A DNA stretch of 64,000 bases from Sacculina carcini. Lineage: Eukaryota; Arthropoda; Thecostraca; Sacculinidae. Positions 42,231 through 53,580 of the stretch are shown here, piece by piece; position 1 is the stretch's first letter, and each line of letters begins with the position of its first letter. The position numbers and the translations under genes are program-made. Under the pieces are notes generated by a model. The model saw only the letters and a list, made by a program, of their open reading frames with translations. It was not told the origin of the DNA and did not search any database. The stretch is taken from positions 5,375,627 through 5,439,626 of the forward strand of contig OU696597.1 in assembly GCA_916048095.2 (NCBI GenBank), given 5' to 3'.

Positions 42231-45200
42231 GCCTTGAATTTGTCCAAATTGTTCTGCGAGAAAGCCTCCTCCTTCAACGTGTTCCAAGTAGACACAGTGG
42301 CCGGAAGAAAGCAACGTTGGAATTGTTTTGTACGACAACGAATTGGAGCCATGCACTGGGAATGCTGTTTGGATGTAAACCGTGTGCTTCTTGCTGCCAC
42401 GAAATCATCAGGAATTGACTTGCTCATCGGATGATGGTCGTTGTGCTTGATCTTGTACAGCAGGCACACGCTGCTGACCTTTCGACGATGGCAAAGATCA
42501 CCAAGAACCAAGTCACCACAGAGGAACTTGCAAGTTCTAACAACTCTGTTGATGAGATTGAGGTGACAATCAGCAGCAGAAGACCACACGGGGGCGCAGT
42601 ACTCCAGAATTGGCAAAATGAAACAGCGAAAACAACTTTTTGAGATTGTGCTGCTACCGAACATCCGATATGCCTTTCTTATAATTCCCAGTTTCCGCGA
42701 TGCCGAACAAACAAGCTTCCGAATGTGACTCTCAAACGTCAGCTTTGAGTCTACATGTACTCCCAATATTTTGAGCTCATCACACACGTTGAGTTGGGCG
42801 TCATTTATGAGGATAGCTCCATGTGAAGGCTGAACGGTACGTGACCTAGAAACCAACAAGCATTTAGATTTCGAAGTGTTCAGCATCATATTCCACCTCT
42901 CACACCACTTCAGGACGCTGCTGAGATCGTCGTTGACCGTTTGACGCACCTGTGGTCTGTCCGAAGGAGATGAAATTACAGCCATCAAGGTGATATCATC
43001 AGCATATCCATATACAGGGTTGCGTGTGGTTGTGTACAGGTCAGCGGTGTAAATGTTGAACAAAATAGGACCCAACACACTTCCCTGCGGGACACCGGAC
43101 ACAATGCTCTGCCAGCCACTGTATGCTCCATCGATGGCAACACGTTGTACGCGATTGGAGAGAAATTGATGCAAAACACTTAGCAAGCGGCCGCCGACTC
43201 CAAAGTTTCTCAGTTTTTGCAACAAGCCCTGGTGGCTCACACGGTCAAATGCTGCCGAGAAATCCAACTGCACAATCCAGGCTTCACTGCCTTTGTCTAG
43301 CACTTGCTGGAGCTCATGCGTGATAGTAAGCAGAGCGTCAGTCGTGCTGAGTTTTTTGCGGTATGCAAATTGGTTTTCCGACAGCAGATTGTTGCTCTCC
43401 AGGTACTTGGATAGTCTGGAAGATATCAAGTGCTCGAATATTTTGGACAGAATCGGCGTAATTGATATTGGCCGGTAGTTTGCAACATCAGCTGAATTGG
43501 TTCCTTTTGGTATGGGCGTGATATTCGCAACCCGCCAACATGATGGAAACGAACCAGTCTTCATCAAGCGCCTGAAAAGAACACTGAGCTTCGGAGCTAG
43601 AGTATCTGCCGTGTTCTTGAAAAATAGCGGAAACATATTCAGAGGGTATGTTCCTCCGTGGGCATCAAGGTCTTTCATGAGATTCGCCACTTCTTTTGAT
43701 CGGAAGGCAATGCCTTTGATTTTCGGGGCGAGGACAGATGAATTGTCAGACGGAATGGACCCTTGACATTGCTTGGTATTGAAGTAATCCATAAGCAACT
43801 CTGCCTTCTCTGTTGGGTTGATTTTGAGCTCACCGTTCGCTGAAAATATAGGAGGGACAGACAGGTCATGTCCAAACACTGAGGATTTCAACGTTGACCA
43901 CCATTTGTGGGCGTCATTGGCAGATGTTAGCTTTTCAGCAAGTTTCTTTGAGTGACGTGTTTCCGCTTCTGAATACACATGCTCATATTGCCGTCTGGCC
44001 TCAGTGTAGACATTCCATGAATCGGCTGAGCGTGATTGGAGCCACTTGTGGTAAGCCTCCTGCTTGGATTCACGTGCGCTGCGACATTCGTTGGTGAACC
44101 AGGCTTTGTCATCAGAGCGAAAACGTAGTTTTTTAGTAGGCACTCTCCTTGAGATGACATCGGTAATGTATTTGTTCAATGCATCGATGGGGCATTCCTT
44201 CTGCTGCAGATTTGAACCTTTAATTGCTTTCAATTCATCATTCACCTTCACCCAGTCAACATTGTTCTTCATGTGCACGAGCCTTGAAATCGTGTAAGGA
44301 GAAACCTTCTGTCTCAATGTCAACTTCACGGACAGCGACGAGTGATCTGAACTTCCTATTGGAGCTTCCACGTTTACACTCACGATATCTGAGACGTCTG
44401 TCATAACCAAGTCCAAACAGTTTCCCGCTTGATGTGTGGGACCGGACACCATTTGGGAGCAGCCAGAAATGTTGCAGAAATCATATGCTGCTCTACCATG
44501 AGCGTCTGTAGGAGATGTCGACAAGAGCCACTCACGGTGATGGGCGTTCATGTCTCCCACAAATACAAATGCTGACTTGGTGTCCTTCTCCTGAATTGTT
44601 GACATGGCTGACAAGAGACATTCGTAGATAGAGTCGTTACTGTCTGGATTTCGGTAGGCTCCAAAGATGTAAAAATTCATCAAGGCGGTGTTGACACGCA
44701 GCAGCATAAATTCATGACAAGTGCAGTCGTGCGCTGTAATTCTCGTTGCTGAAAAGCCTTTGCGTACGTACACTGCCATGCCACGCCGCCTGTTTTTTGA
44801 GTCACGTTTGATTAGCAATGGCTTACTGAAACCTGGCATCAAGAGCTCAGATTGGTCCCGATAATCGGACACAAGCGTTTCGGCACAGATAACGATGTCC
44901 TTGGAGCGACTGGCTGCTGTCAAATCTCTGATGTTCTTATACAAGCCCCTGATGTTGGCGAAAAGTATATTTGAAAATCGTTTTTGTGGTCGAGCAAGAC
45001 CGGGATTGATTTCAACATCGCCACACATCATCAGCAGAAACGACAAATCCACGGTGTGAGAAGGCACACACACAACGCAAAGCAGACATACAAATAAACA
45101 CATAACGCGCGACGCATGCGAACACAAAAACACAACACATAACACATGCATACGAAATTTCACAACAAAAAACAAGCATACAACACACACAATACAAAGC

Positions 45201-45499
45201 AAACATACACACAAATACACACACAAGAAAAACACTAGAAAACACATGTGAGAACAATTTATTGAGAGCTCATTGTTAAACACATATCGCAAGGCAAAAT
45301 GTCCAATGGGCGACCACAAAGACAGAGTATGAGAGCAACACAGAATTAGTTGGCACCTCAGTGCGAGGAAAGAGCTGGGCGCTGACGGAAAGCGGGAAAA
45401 CCGGCCGTTAGCCGTCGGGGCGGGGCTACAATTTTCGGCCCGCCACATCAACAAAACAGACATGAAGCAGAAAATAATACATATATCCATGAACAACAC
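42231..45499 (-). pseudogene. LINE polyprotein of the outer copy, 3' end displaced
   Basis: 1,095 codons open from 45499. About 98% identical to the inner copy, with the same endonuclease and RT motifs (QLDFSAAFD, YADD). After KFKA the frame runs into the 5' end of the inner LINE and stops at 42212 with TKFSL. Its true last 13 codons are at 37580-37618. The 2A-like site has Leu in place of the final Pro, so ribosome skipping would be lost. Calling it a pseudogene rests on the interruption; the RT itself looks complete. Confidence 0.85.
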
Positions 45500-45572
45500 T
45501 TATATTTATAGACAAAGTTAAATTAAATAATATACAAACTGTACTGAAAAGTGGAGAAGAAAGAAAAGAAAA

Positions 45573-46880
45573 ATGGAGTGGACTTACGCGTGGTTAATTG
45601 TGGACAGCTGTTTTCCTTCTCTACTGCATTTATTATGCCAACTGGTCTTGAAGGCGATCGGCTACTATATTCCCGGCACCGGAAACGTTCTTCTGTCCAA
45701 ATTCGCCTGTCTGTAACTGTGAAAATCACCGACCAGTGGGCGATGATTGTTGTGCAAGGTCAGATGTAGGCGCTTCCACTAGTTGACGGAAATGCAGTAC
45801 CGCTATGTAGGCCGCCAGGAGTTCCTGGTCAAATATTGATTACCGCCGATGGACATTGAACAGTTTTTCTGAGAACATTTTAACCAAGAATGATTTGCCG
45901 TTCATCATTTGATGCGCCAATCGCTACCTGCGAGCTGTCGGTCACAGATTGGTCAGTGGTTTAAGAAGCAAGAGGGCGATTTGACACGTCGGCAAAGTTC
46001 AGCGCCTTCTTACACTTCGAGATATCCAGTACGTTAGTATCGGTTAGTTAAACACGCTTACTGCTTGGCTCTAGTCAAATTGGTTTTGTTAAAGGATGGA
46101 TAATATCAGCGTAGTGAACAGTGTTTCAGCGATAGAGACCTGTAGCGCCGAGGAAACGTCTCCGCTCATTTAAAGAAGAAGGCGACGGCAGGTCATTTAG
46201 GGTGCTTACTTTTCTAAATAATGGTAGGAAGCCCTGGTAGCCAAGAAAGTCCAAGCTCTCGTCTAAAAATACGCTTTATCAGGCTGGATTCAAATAGAGT
46301 ATTATTGGAAGATCTGGAAAATTCGCTGCAGATGTTGTCGATATCGGTTGTATTTGGTGGAAAAAACTAATGCATCGTCGATATACACAAATACGAACTC
46401 TAATACTATAAAGGTTGTTCACATATGCCATTGGAAAGTAGCAGGAATATTGCGGAGACCGAACGGCATATACAGGTACTCAGGTACTGCTGAGGTCTTT
46501 GTTCAGGTCCTGTTGGTGATAGGCACGAGGAGGAGGTCGATTTCAGAAAAGATCATTGTACCGTGGAGATTGGCAGAACAACCGTAGAAATGCGGGATGG
46601 GATAGTTATCTCTCTTGGTAACCGCTTTTAACAGGCGGTAATCGCCCGTAATCTTTCAATTGCCATGCTCTTTTGCGACCAAGTGGACGGGGAAGACCAT
46701 GTTGAATCAGATGCTTGCACGATACCAGCTTCTAGCAATGATCAAACTTCCAGTTTGATTATGTTTTTTTCTCGGCTGGAAAACATCCACGATTTGCATG
46801 AACAGGTGGTATATTACCCGTGTCAATATTATGTACTACACGCGGATAAACAGAAGATTGTTATGCAGATGTCAGTGACG
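45573..46880 (-). mobile_element. Ty3/gypsy RT/RNase H remnant (copy C)
   Basis: Same fossil as at 31709-33010, duplicated with the block. Many breaks; older than the duplication. Confidence 0.65.
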
Positions 46881-46989
46881 GGAATCGTTCCAGTAGTTGA
46901 GATACAAAAGCAGGTACTCGAGAAGAATCGTTCACAATAAGGCAGAGCGATGGGTCTGAACAGGACCGATGCAAGGTATTTGTGGTCCC

Positions 46990-47432
46990 TCGTATGCAAC
47001 ACGTGAGTCTCCATTATACATACACCACATTATAATAGAAGCCCGCCTTTCGGGAAAGTGCAGTTACAAGTAGCCATGCGGTCTCCTGGGCTATTTTGCT
47101 ATTTTATGCCCTAATTTATGACAAATGTCAATATAATATTTGATTCCACAGGATCCCTCCACACTCGGGAGCCCCCGCCAGGGGGTGCGGTGGAGGTTGC
47201 CATGGCTCCGATTCTGAATGCAGTTTGACAGGCGCCTTGTCATCGAACGGGCAAACATACAGGTGCACGTGTACATACAACGTGCGACGCAATATTAGAC
47301 ATATACATCGGATTGCCAAAAATGATTGATTGAAACGTGGTGTGGTCAACGATGTTGTCGTTAAGTCAATACTGGCTGTGTCGACTGTAGCAACTCATTT
47401 AACCCGATGACACTTGACCACAAACTGTCAAG
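46990..47432 (+). promoter_or_regulatory. conserved upstream region of the IR gene
   Basis: This ~440-base interval is retained before all three IR starts in whole (33190-33630) or part (25853-25952). The best-kept piece is ctgtagcaactcattt about 55 bases before the ATG. No canonical TATA box was seen. The promoter role is inferred from position and conservation. Confidence 0.35.
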
Positions 47433-48379
47433 ATGTACACAACTACCTCCATAAAGCTCCACTATAACAAATACAAACAGGCAGTGCTCATTGTTGGTAT
47501 ATGGACCGCAGTTCTTGCAGTGTCCAGTCATGATGCCATGCTGTCTCCAGAGTGTGACCACCATCTGTCCAGCTTGGACCCGCTGTTTCAGCTGTTACAG
47601 CAGCTCCCCGTTCCATCGGTTAATAGCTGCGCGCTGCTGGTGTTTGATGCCAGCAGCTGCGGTTATCAGCTGGTACCTGAGCTGTTGATGAACGGGTTTC
47701 AGTTGGTCAACACACAAGTGTCGAGTCAAGCATTGACAGTTTACAACAAGAGCGACGTTGATGATCTATTTTCATTGACTAGTCAGCGCGCACGCAGGTT
47801 GGTACGTCTCAGTTGTGTAGTGCACGTACTGTGGGTGCAGCAAGCGACACATCTGGCGCATACTGTGACGCTCGCCGACCGACTGCGACCGATGGAGCCT
47901 CAGCACGAGTTCTTCGTGATATGCTGTGCCGGTGACGGTCTAGCTGACTCCAATGACGCGGTTGACGTGCTCATGGCCGAGATGCATGACAGGCCCAATG
48001 TGGTGGTGATGTCGCAACAAGGAGACACTGCCGACGCACCGTCTTCCTCGTCTGTTCACGTGCTGCTGTGGAACAGGTGTCTCTACTGTAACGACGGGGC
48101 TCCGCGGATTAACATGGTTGCCGTTTGGCGAAAGTGGGACGGACTGCGAGAACACTCACCGCTTTTCCCCGAGCAGTTTGCCGACTTTAATGGTCACACT
48201 TTGCGAGGCTGTGTGCTCCCATTTGCACCGTTCACTGATTACTCGCTGCGTCCAGCCAAAGGTGTTTCTGGTCCTGTGATAGTGCCGGAACCTTCGATAG
48301 ACTTCAACACTATGTTAGCAGTTGCTGATGTGTTGAACTTTTCCCTGGTTTTCTACGAGCCCCCCGATGGGCAGTGGGG
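47433..48379 (+). CDS. ionotropic receptor (IR), exon 1
   Basis: Host gene. Exon 1 encodes residues 1-315 plus two bases. Residues 14-31 (QAVLIVGIWTAVLAVSS) look like a signal peptide. An extracellular N-terminal domain follows (LFQLLQQLPVPSVNSCALLV..., VVHVLWVQQATHLAHTV). The start of ligand-binding lobe S1 is at about 270-316: FADFNGHTLRGCVLPFAPFT, then AVADVLNFSLVFYEPPDG. The exon ends at a strong donor (gggg|gtaagt) in phase 2. IRs are ligand-gated channels of protostome chemosensory neurons, derived from ionotropic glutamate receptors. The start is supported by three aligned copies sharing it. Confidence 0.85.
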
Positions 48380-48848
48380 GTAAGTTTATAATTGTTGCAA
48401 CGTTGCAAGGAAAACATGTTGAATGCACGATAGAATGGCTGAGCCAAATCTTCAAATATTAATAATTCCAATTAAGTCGTGTATATACGTTTTGTTTGAG
48501 ACGACCGTTTACCATATTTGAGGAATCAGTTTTTAACAAGTGTTGCAAAACTTGAAGGGGTTTAATCATAAAGAAGATATGGCTGAACCCAAATAGCACG
48601 AAATGGTGTCCGAAATATTGAGTGATAAGAAACGAGAATATAGCTAAAACAGAATGACAGCAAAATGCAATGTTATATCAAGTGCATAAGGAGCAGACTA
48701 ATTAACTCGATCCATATACACTCATAGGCTGGGTAAGAGACGAGGCTATTGATGCATTTACTCCAAAAAACTACCATGAGCTGCAGGCGAATAACAAACA
48801 AATGAACGAAGTGTATATTTACAGAGTCATACTCACGATATTTCATAC

Positions 48849-48853
<5 letters not shown>
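48380..48853. other. start of IR intron 1, unique sequence
   Basis: AT-rich intronic sequence with no recognised feature before the (TA)n run. Intron 1 as a whole is 48380-60333. Confidence 0.6.

Positions 48854-48920
<67 letters not shown>
48854..48920. repeat. (TA)n microsatellite
   Basis: About 33 TA units that border the first composite repeat unit; similar TA runs border the other units. Confidence 0.95.
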
Positions 48921-48921
<1 letters not shown>

Positions 48922-50799
48922 TAGCATTAAAACCCGCCCGTTGTGCGGAACAATTCTGAAAATGAAATTGATGTTTAATTCATAAAAAATATAGAAAAAT
49001 TAAATATGAAAAAGGGCACACTCATAAAATTGTAATCAATTGAAAAGTCTAAGTTTAATCTTTTTTTCTTTTTTTGACAAAATATTTTCCCTCAATCCGC
49101 CTCACATTTAAACCCGCCCGACGCGCGGAATAATTCAGAACTCGAACACGATCCTTTCTGGATCTTGGAGTCAAATCCGTTAGTTTTGTATATGAATTCA
49201 TTCTACACGGTGAAATTGAACGTTTTATTGCTGCCCGCGGGACATTTTTATTTCATAAAAATGAGCAATCGCTTCGTTTGCGTTTGAAGCCCCTGATCAT
49301 TGAACCAGCGAACCATGAACAAGCGGAATTAGGTCACCTCATATTCAAGCATACATACACAGACAGACAGATAATTTCTTCTTTATGTATATTCAGTTAT
49401 TTATGTATACTATAATATTTATTGCTAAAATTTATATATTTTCCGCTATCATTAAAATCCAATATAACCTGAGTCAAACCTACCCAACCCAACCCAACCA
49501 TCCAATCTTGACCGCTCTCAGCCTAGTCTGAGGTGATTTAACTTATTAGTTTGTGATCACTAAATATACTGATGCGATCATAATTTGTGATCAGAAGACT
49601 GATATTATCTACCCCAGGGGTCCCAAACATGCGGCCCACCAATACTTTTCTCTCAACCCGCCAATATAGTATCGGAACCAAACTGTAAGGCAGCTAAATT
49701 CACATTTGTTGCATAATGCGATATAATTATACACCATTATCATTTTATCTCATAATTCCCGACTATGCTTCCAATAATGCATCATATTCATACAGTTGTT
49801 ATTTTTTGGATTACACCGATATTACAGCCCTTGATATTACAGCCGATATTATATTATGCAATCTATATTCTGCTACGTATTATTCCTAATACATATATCA
49901 TCAGATCGCAAAATATATTTAAAGGTTCACATCATTCTCCAAAATCATTTGCTTAAGAGCTATCCTTTTTTTATCGCTAGAATATTTACTGCTAGCAAAA
50001 TATCATATACCTCGCTATCATTTAAACCCACTCTTTATAGATACATTTAATTCGCCCGTCGTGCGCAACAGTTTATAAAATATAATTAATATTCAATTCA
50101 TAAAAAATTAGTGCAAATTGAAAAAGAAAAACAAACCCACAGGAAAGTCTTAGCTAATATCAAAGTCTAAATGTAAAATTTATGTTTCAATTTAGAAAAC
50201 ATGTTTTTCCACAACCCGCCTCATATTTAAAGCTGCCCGTCGTGCGGAATAATTCAGAACTCAAACACGAAACAAATACAAAGAAAATTGATGAAAAACG
50301 ACCAATAGAAAAGTCAAATTTGTAAATTCTTGTTTTAATTATTGACGATGTTTTTCCCTCAACACTACTCAAATTCACACCCGTCCTTCGTGTGTAGTAA
50401 TTCAGAGGTGTAACACTATCAAAACAATGAAACATCTCTATAATTCCAGATTAATGCTTCCTCTAAAACAGCATATGCATATACTTGGCATTGCATGATA
50501 TTACAACCCGTATCCTTATGCAGCTTAAGCGTATGCAACTTGAAATTAAACAAATTAAATTACACAGTAAAATTCAGTAGCTTACTTTGTTCTAAGTAGC
50601 ATTTTACCCGCCCGTCGTGCGGAACATTTGATGTGTAAATATTGAGGACAATAAAGACTTTCTATTCAGTATAGTGTAGCATTAATTAAACTGTACGCAA
50701 AAAAACCACACCATCCATGCTTGGAGATAATATGCTGCATTCTTAATTGTGATTGGGCTTCAGTGAAATTTAATCGGTGTATATTCCTGTGTAATCGCA

Positions 50800-51232
50800 A
50801 GTGCGCATAATAGCTGTCAAATTGGCAATATGTCCTTTTGACTTTACACCGCCGTAACTTCCTTCAGATACCCTTTGGAAAATTACAAAATATACCGTAT
50901 TGTAGAAAACAAGATTTCTAGCACGAGGGTATAATTTATTTTTATGTATAACAAACAGTTACTATGAAATAGTAGAAAAATAAATTAGTTTTAGTCGCCG
51001 GTGTTCAAGTGTAATTTTGGATGTATTTGAGAATTTTGCCAATTTTACACGTTTTTTGTACCATTTGTGGGTATAAATTATAGCTTATATTGTAGAACAC
51101 AAAATTCTCTACACAGTAGTATATTCCTGTGTAATCGCAAGTGCGTAAATTGTGATTGGACTTCAGTGAAATTAAATCAGTGTATATTCATGTGTAATCG
51201 CAAGTGCGCATAATAGCTGTCAAATTGGCAAC
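50800..51232. repeat. ~350-base subrepeats of unit 1, first part
   Basis: One full and one partial copy of the subrepeat containing gtgtaatcgcaagtgcgcat, ccgccgtaacttcc and ttctagcacgatgg-like segments. Confidence 0.75.
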
Positions 51233-52247
51233 AGAAATCAGAAATCAGAAATGTATTGCCACTTTATACAACAAAGTATTGGCATGGATGAAAATATACA
51301 TACAAATCACACAATGTACACACAAATGAAAATGCATCATAAAAAAAAAAAAAAAAATAAAAACTTGGGCTCACAGCGGGATAAGACACACAAGAGTCAC
51401 ACAAAAACACGTATACAACAGAAAAACGAATGATATCGGTGTGGGCTCATGAATCTATGTACACATCCAAAAGATGTGTATATAATTTGCTGCTGAAAGA
51501 TTTATAGGAGCTGGAAGATTTAATTGAACGGGGAAGTTTATTGTACAGACGGGGGGCAATGTATTGGAAGGATTTGGAAGACCATGATGATTCGGAAACT
51601 GCTCGGGGTTCTAGAAGGGCGCTAGATGATCGAGTGTTAGTGTTGTGTGAGACTGGCACTACCAGCTCCTTCAGATAGGGTGGAGGATAGGGGGAGTTGA
51701 TCAATTTGAAAGTGAGACAGCATATTTTGTGTTGGGTCATATATTTAAAAGGAAGCCATCTCAATGTTTTTAGGTGTCGAGAGGTAGGATGACGGGAAGG
51801 AAGTCTGAAAACAAAACGGCACGATTGGTTGAGAATAGATTGGAAGGAAGAAATGTCTTTTTTTGGTAGAGAATAAAACAAAGAGGAACAATAATTTAGA
51901 TGGGGGAAAATAAAGGCATTAATTAGAGCAATGGAGGAACGTTGATCTAGGTATTTACGCGACATATAGAGGTTACGTAGTATATAGCGACACTTTCGTA
52001 AAGTGATTTTAATGTGGTGAGAGAAGCTGAGTGAGGCATCAATATATACACCAAGACTTTTAACTTGTGGCAGTATTTTCAGTTGGTTCACTTGGAAATC
52101 CATACAAGGGGTTTGCAATAGTAGGAATTGGGTTTTAGAGTGGTTAATAACAAGTGATCTAGAGGAAGCCCAGGAATTGATAGCGTTGAATATGTTAGGA
52201 ATATCGTTCTCGCGAAAAGCAGGTATCGTTCTCAGGAAAAGCAGCAA
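51233..52247 (-). mobile_element. L2/CR1-like LINE 3' fragment inserted in array unit 1
   Basis: The open frame to 51447 (269 codons, 5'-truncated) gives the RT thumb and C-terminal block: SLVINHSKTQFLLLQ, LGVYIDASLSFSHHI, HLNYCSSLFYSLP, LRWLPFKYMTQHKICC and APRLYNKLPRSI. A short 3' UTR with a T-run ends in tandem atttctg units, as CR1-like 3' tails do. Unit 2 at 56849 shows the empty site (ttggcaacatgac); the duplication is about gcaac/gcaaac. Intact over its length, so probably young. Confidence 0.85.
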
Positions 52248-53580
52248 ACATGACATTTTGACTTTACATCGCCGTAACTTCCTTTAGATACACTTTGGAA
52301 AATTAAAAATTATACCGTATTGTAGAAAACAAAATTTCTAGCACGATGGTATAATTTATTTTTATGTATAACAAATAGTTACTGATAAATAGTAGAAAAA
52401 TGAATTAATTTTAGTCGCCCGTTGTTCAAGTGTAATTTTGGATGTATTTGCGAATTTTGCCAATTTTACACGTTTTTTGTATCATTTGTGGGTATAAATT
52501 AGAACTTATATTGTAGAACACAAAATTTTCTACACAGTAGTATATTCCTGTGTAATCGCAAGTGCGCATAATAGCTGTCAAATTGGCAATATGTCCGTTT
52601 GATTTTACACCCCCGTAACGTCCTTCAGATACACTTTGGAAAATTACAAATTATACCGTATTGTAGAAAACAAAATTTCTAGCACGATGGTATAATTAAT
52701 TTTGATGTGTGACAAATAGTTACTGAAAAATAGTAGAAAAATGAATTAATTTTAGTCACCCGGTGTTCAAGTGTAATTTTGGATGTATTTGAGAATTTTG
52801 CCAATTTTACACGTTTTTTGTATCATTTGTGGGTAAAAATTAAAATATTTCTTGTAGAACACAAAATTATCTACACAATGGTATTATTTTTATAGCTGTA
52901 CCATTTCTGGTTTATGAGGAATAGATAGCGGAATATTGACCAAAATATTCACGTTTTTTGTGCTAATTTTGCCTTTTTGCTTTTTTGTCATTTACACTTC
53001 ACACCGCCGTAACTTTTGTTTAATACACTTTCGAAAATTAAAAATTATGCCGTGTTGTAGCAAACGAAATTCCCAGCATGATGGTATTATTTATTTAGAT
53101 GTGTGATTATTAGTTTTTGAGAAATAGAGAAAAAAGTATAGAAAATCGGACGCGTGGAGTTTAAATAAAATTTTGAGTGTAGATTGATTGTTTTCCATTT
53201 TACTTGTTTTATATTCAATTTTTGGGTATGAATTATAATTCGTTGAGTAGAACAAAAAAGTTTCGACACAGTGGTATAATTTTTATAGTTGTACTATTGC
53301 TGGTTTAGGAGGAGTAGTCTTCAGAAAATTGACCAAAATTATCGCATTTTTCAGGGTTCATTTGGTCTTTTCACCGCTATAACTTTTTTTGATTTCATTT
53401 TTGAAATTTAAAATTTAATCTAAAGTGTAGACAAGAAAATTTTGAACGTGATGGTATAAATTGTTAGCAGGTAGGCTGAGTGGTGGCCGAATAATAGCTG
53501 ATAGAAAATGGACCAAGGAGGGTCGAACAGACACACAGACACACAGACACACACACACACACACACACAGATGATCTCTT
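52248..53580. repeat. ~350-base subrepeats of unit 1, second part
   Basis: Two clear copies (52248-52880), then two more diverged ones starting with ccgccgtaacttttg and accgctataac. The block ends in an AC run at 53548-53571. Confidence 0.75.

Larger units (their letters stand above)
36756..45572 (-). mobile_element. outer LINE (APE-type), interrupted by a sister LINE
   Basis: Minus-strand LINE in two parts. 36756-37618 holds the (TTA)n tail, 3' UTR and last 13 codons. 42231-45572 holds the rest of the coding region and a short 5' part. The interruption is the inner LINE, flanked by GCCTT at 37614-37618 and 42231-42235. The outer LINE inserted at gaataa|atggag in the duplicated block; copy B retains the empty site. 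It is about 4.2 kb without the inner element and 5'-truncated relative to it by some 430 bases. Confidence 0.85.
45573..47432. repeat. segmental duplication block, copy C, right part
   Basis: Matches 31709-33630 in order and orientation. It holds the gypsy remnant (to about 46880) and then the IR upstream region. It lacks the ~55-base stretch with a perfect hairpin seen in copy B at about 32990-33050. Confidence 0.85.

Noticed and set aside
38561-44406. Many plus-strand frames of 60-110 codons across the LINEs
   Set aside because: They are antisense shadows of the LINE coding frame, repeated at the same offset in both copies.
51251-51433. Plus-strand frame MYCHFIQQSIG...
   Set aside because: It lies in the 3' UTR of the minus-strand LINE fragment and across a poly-A run.
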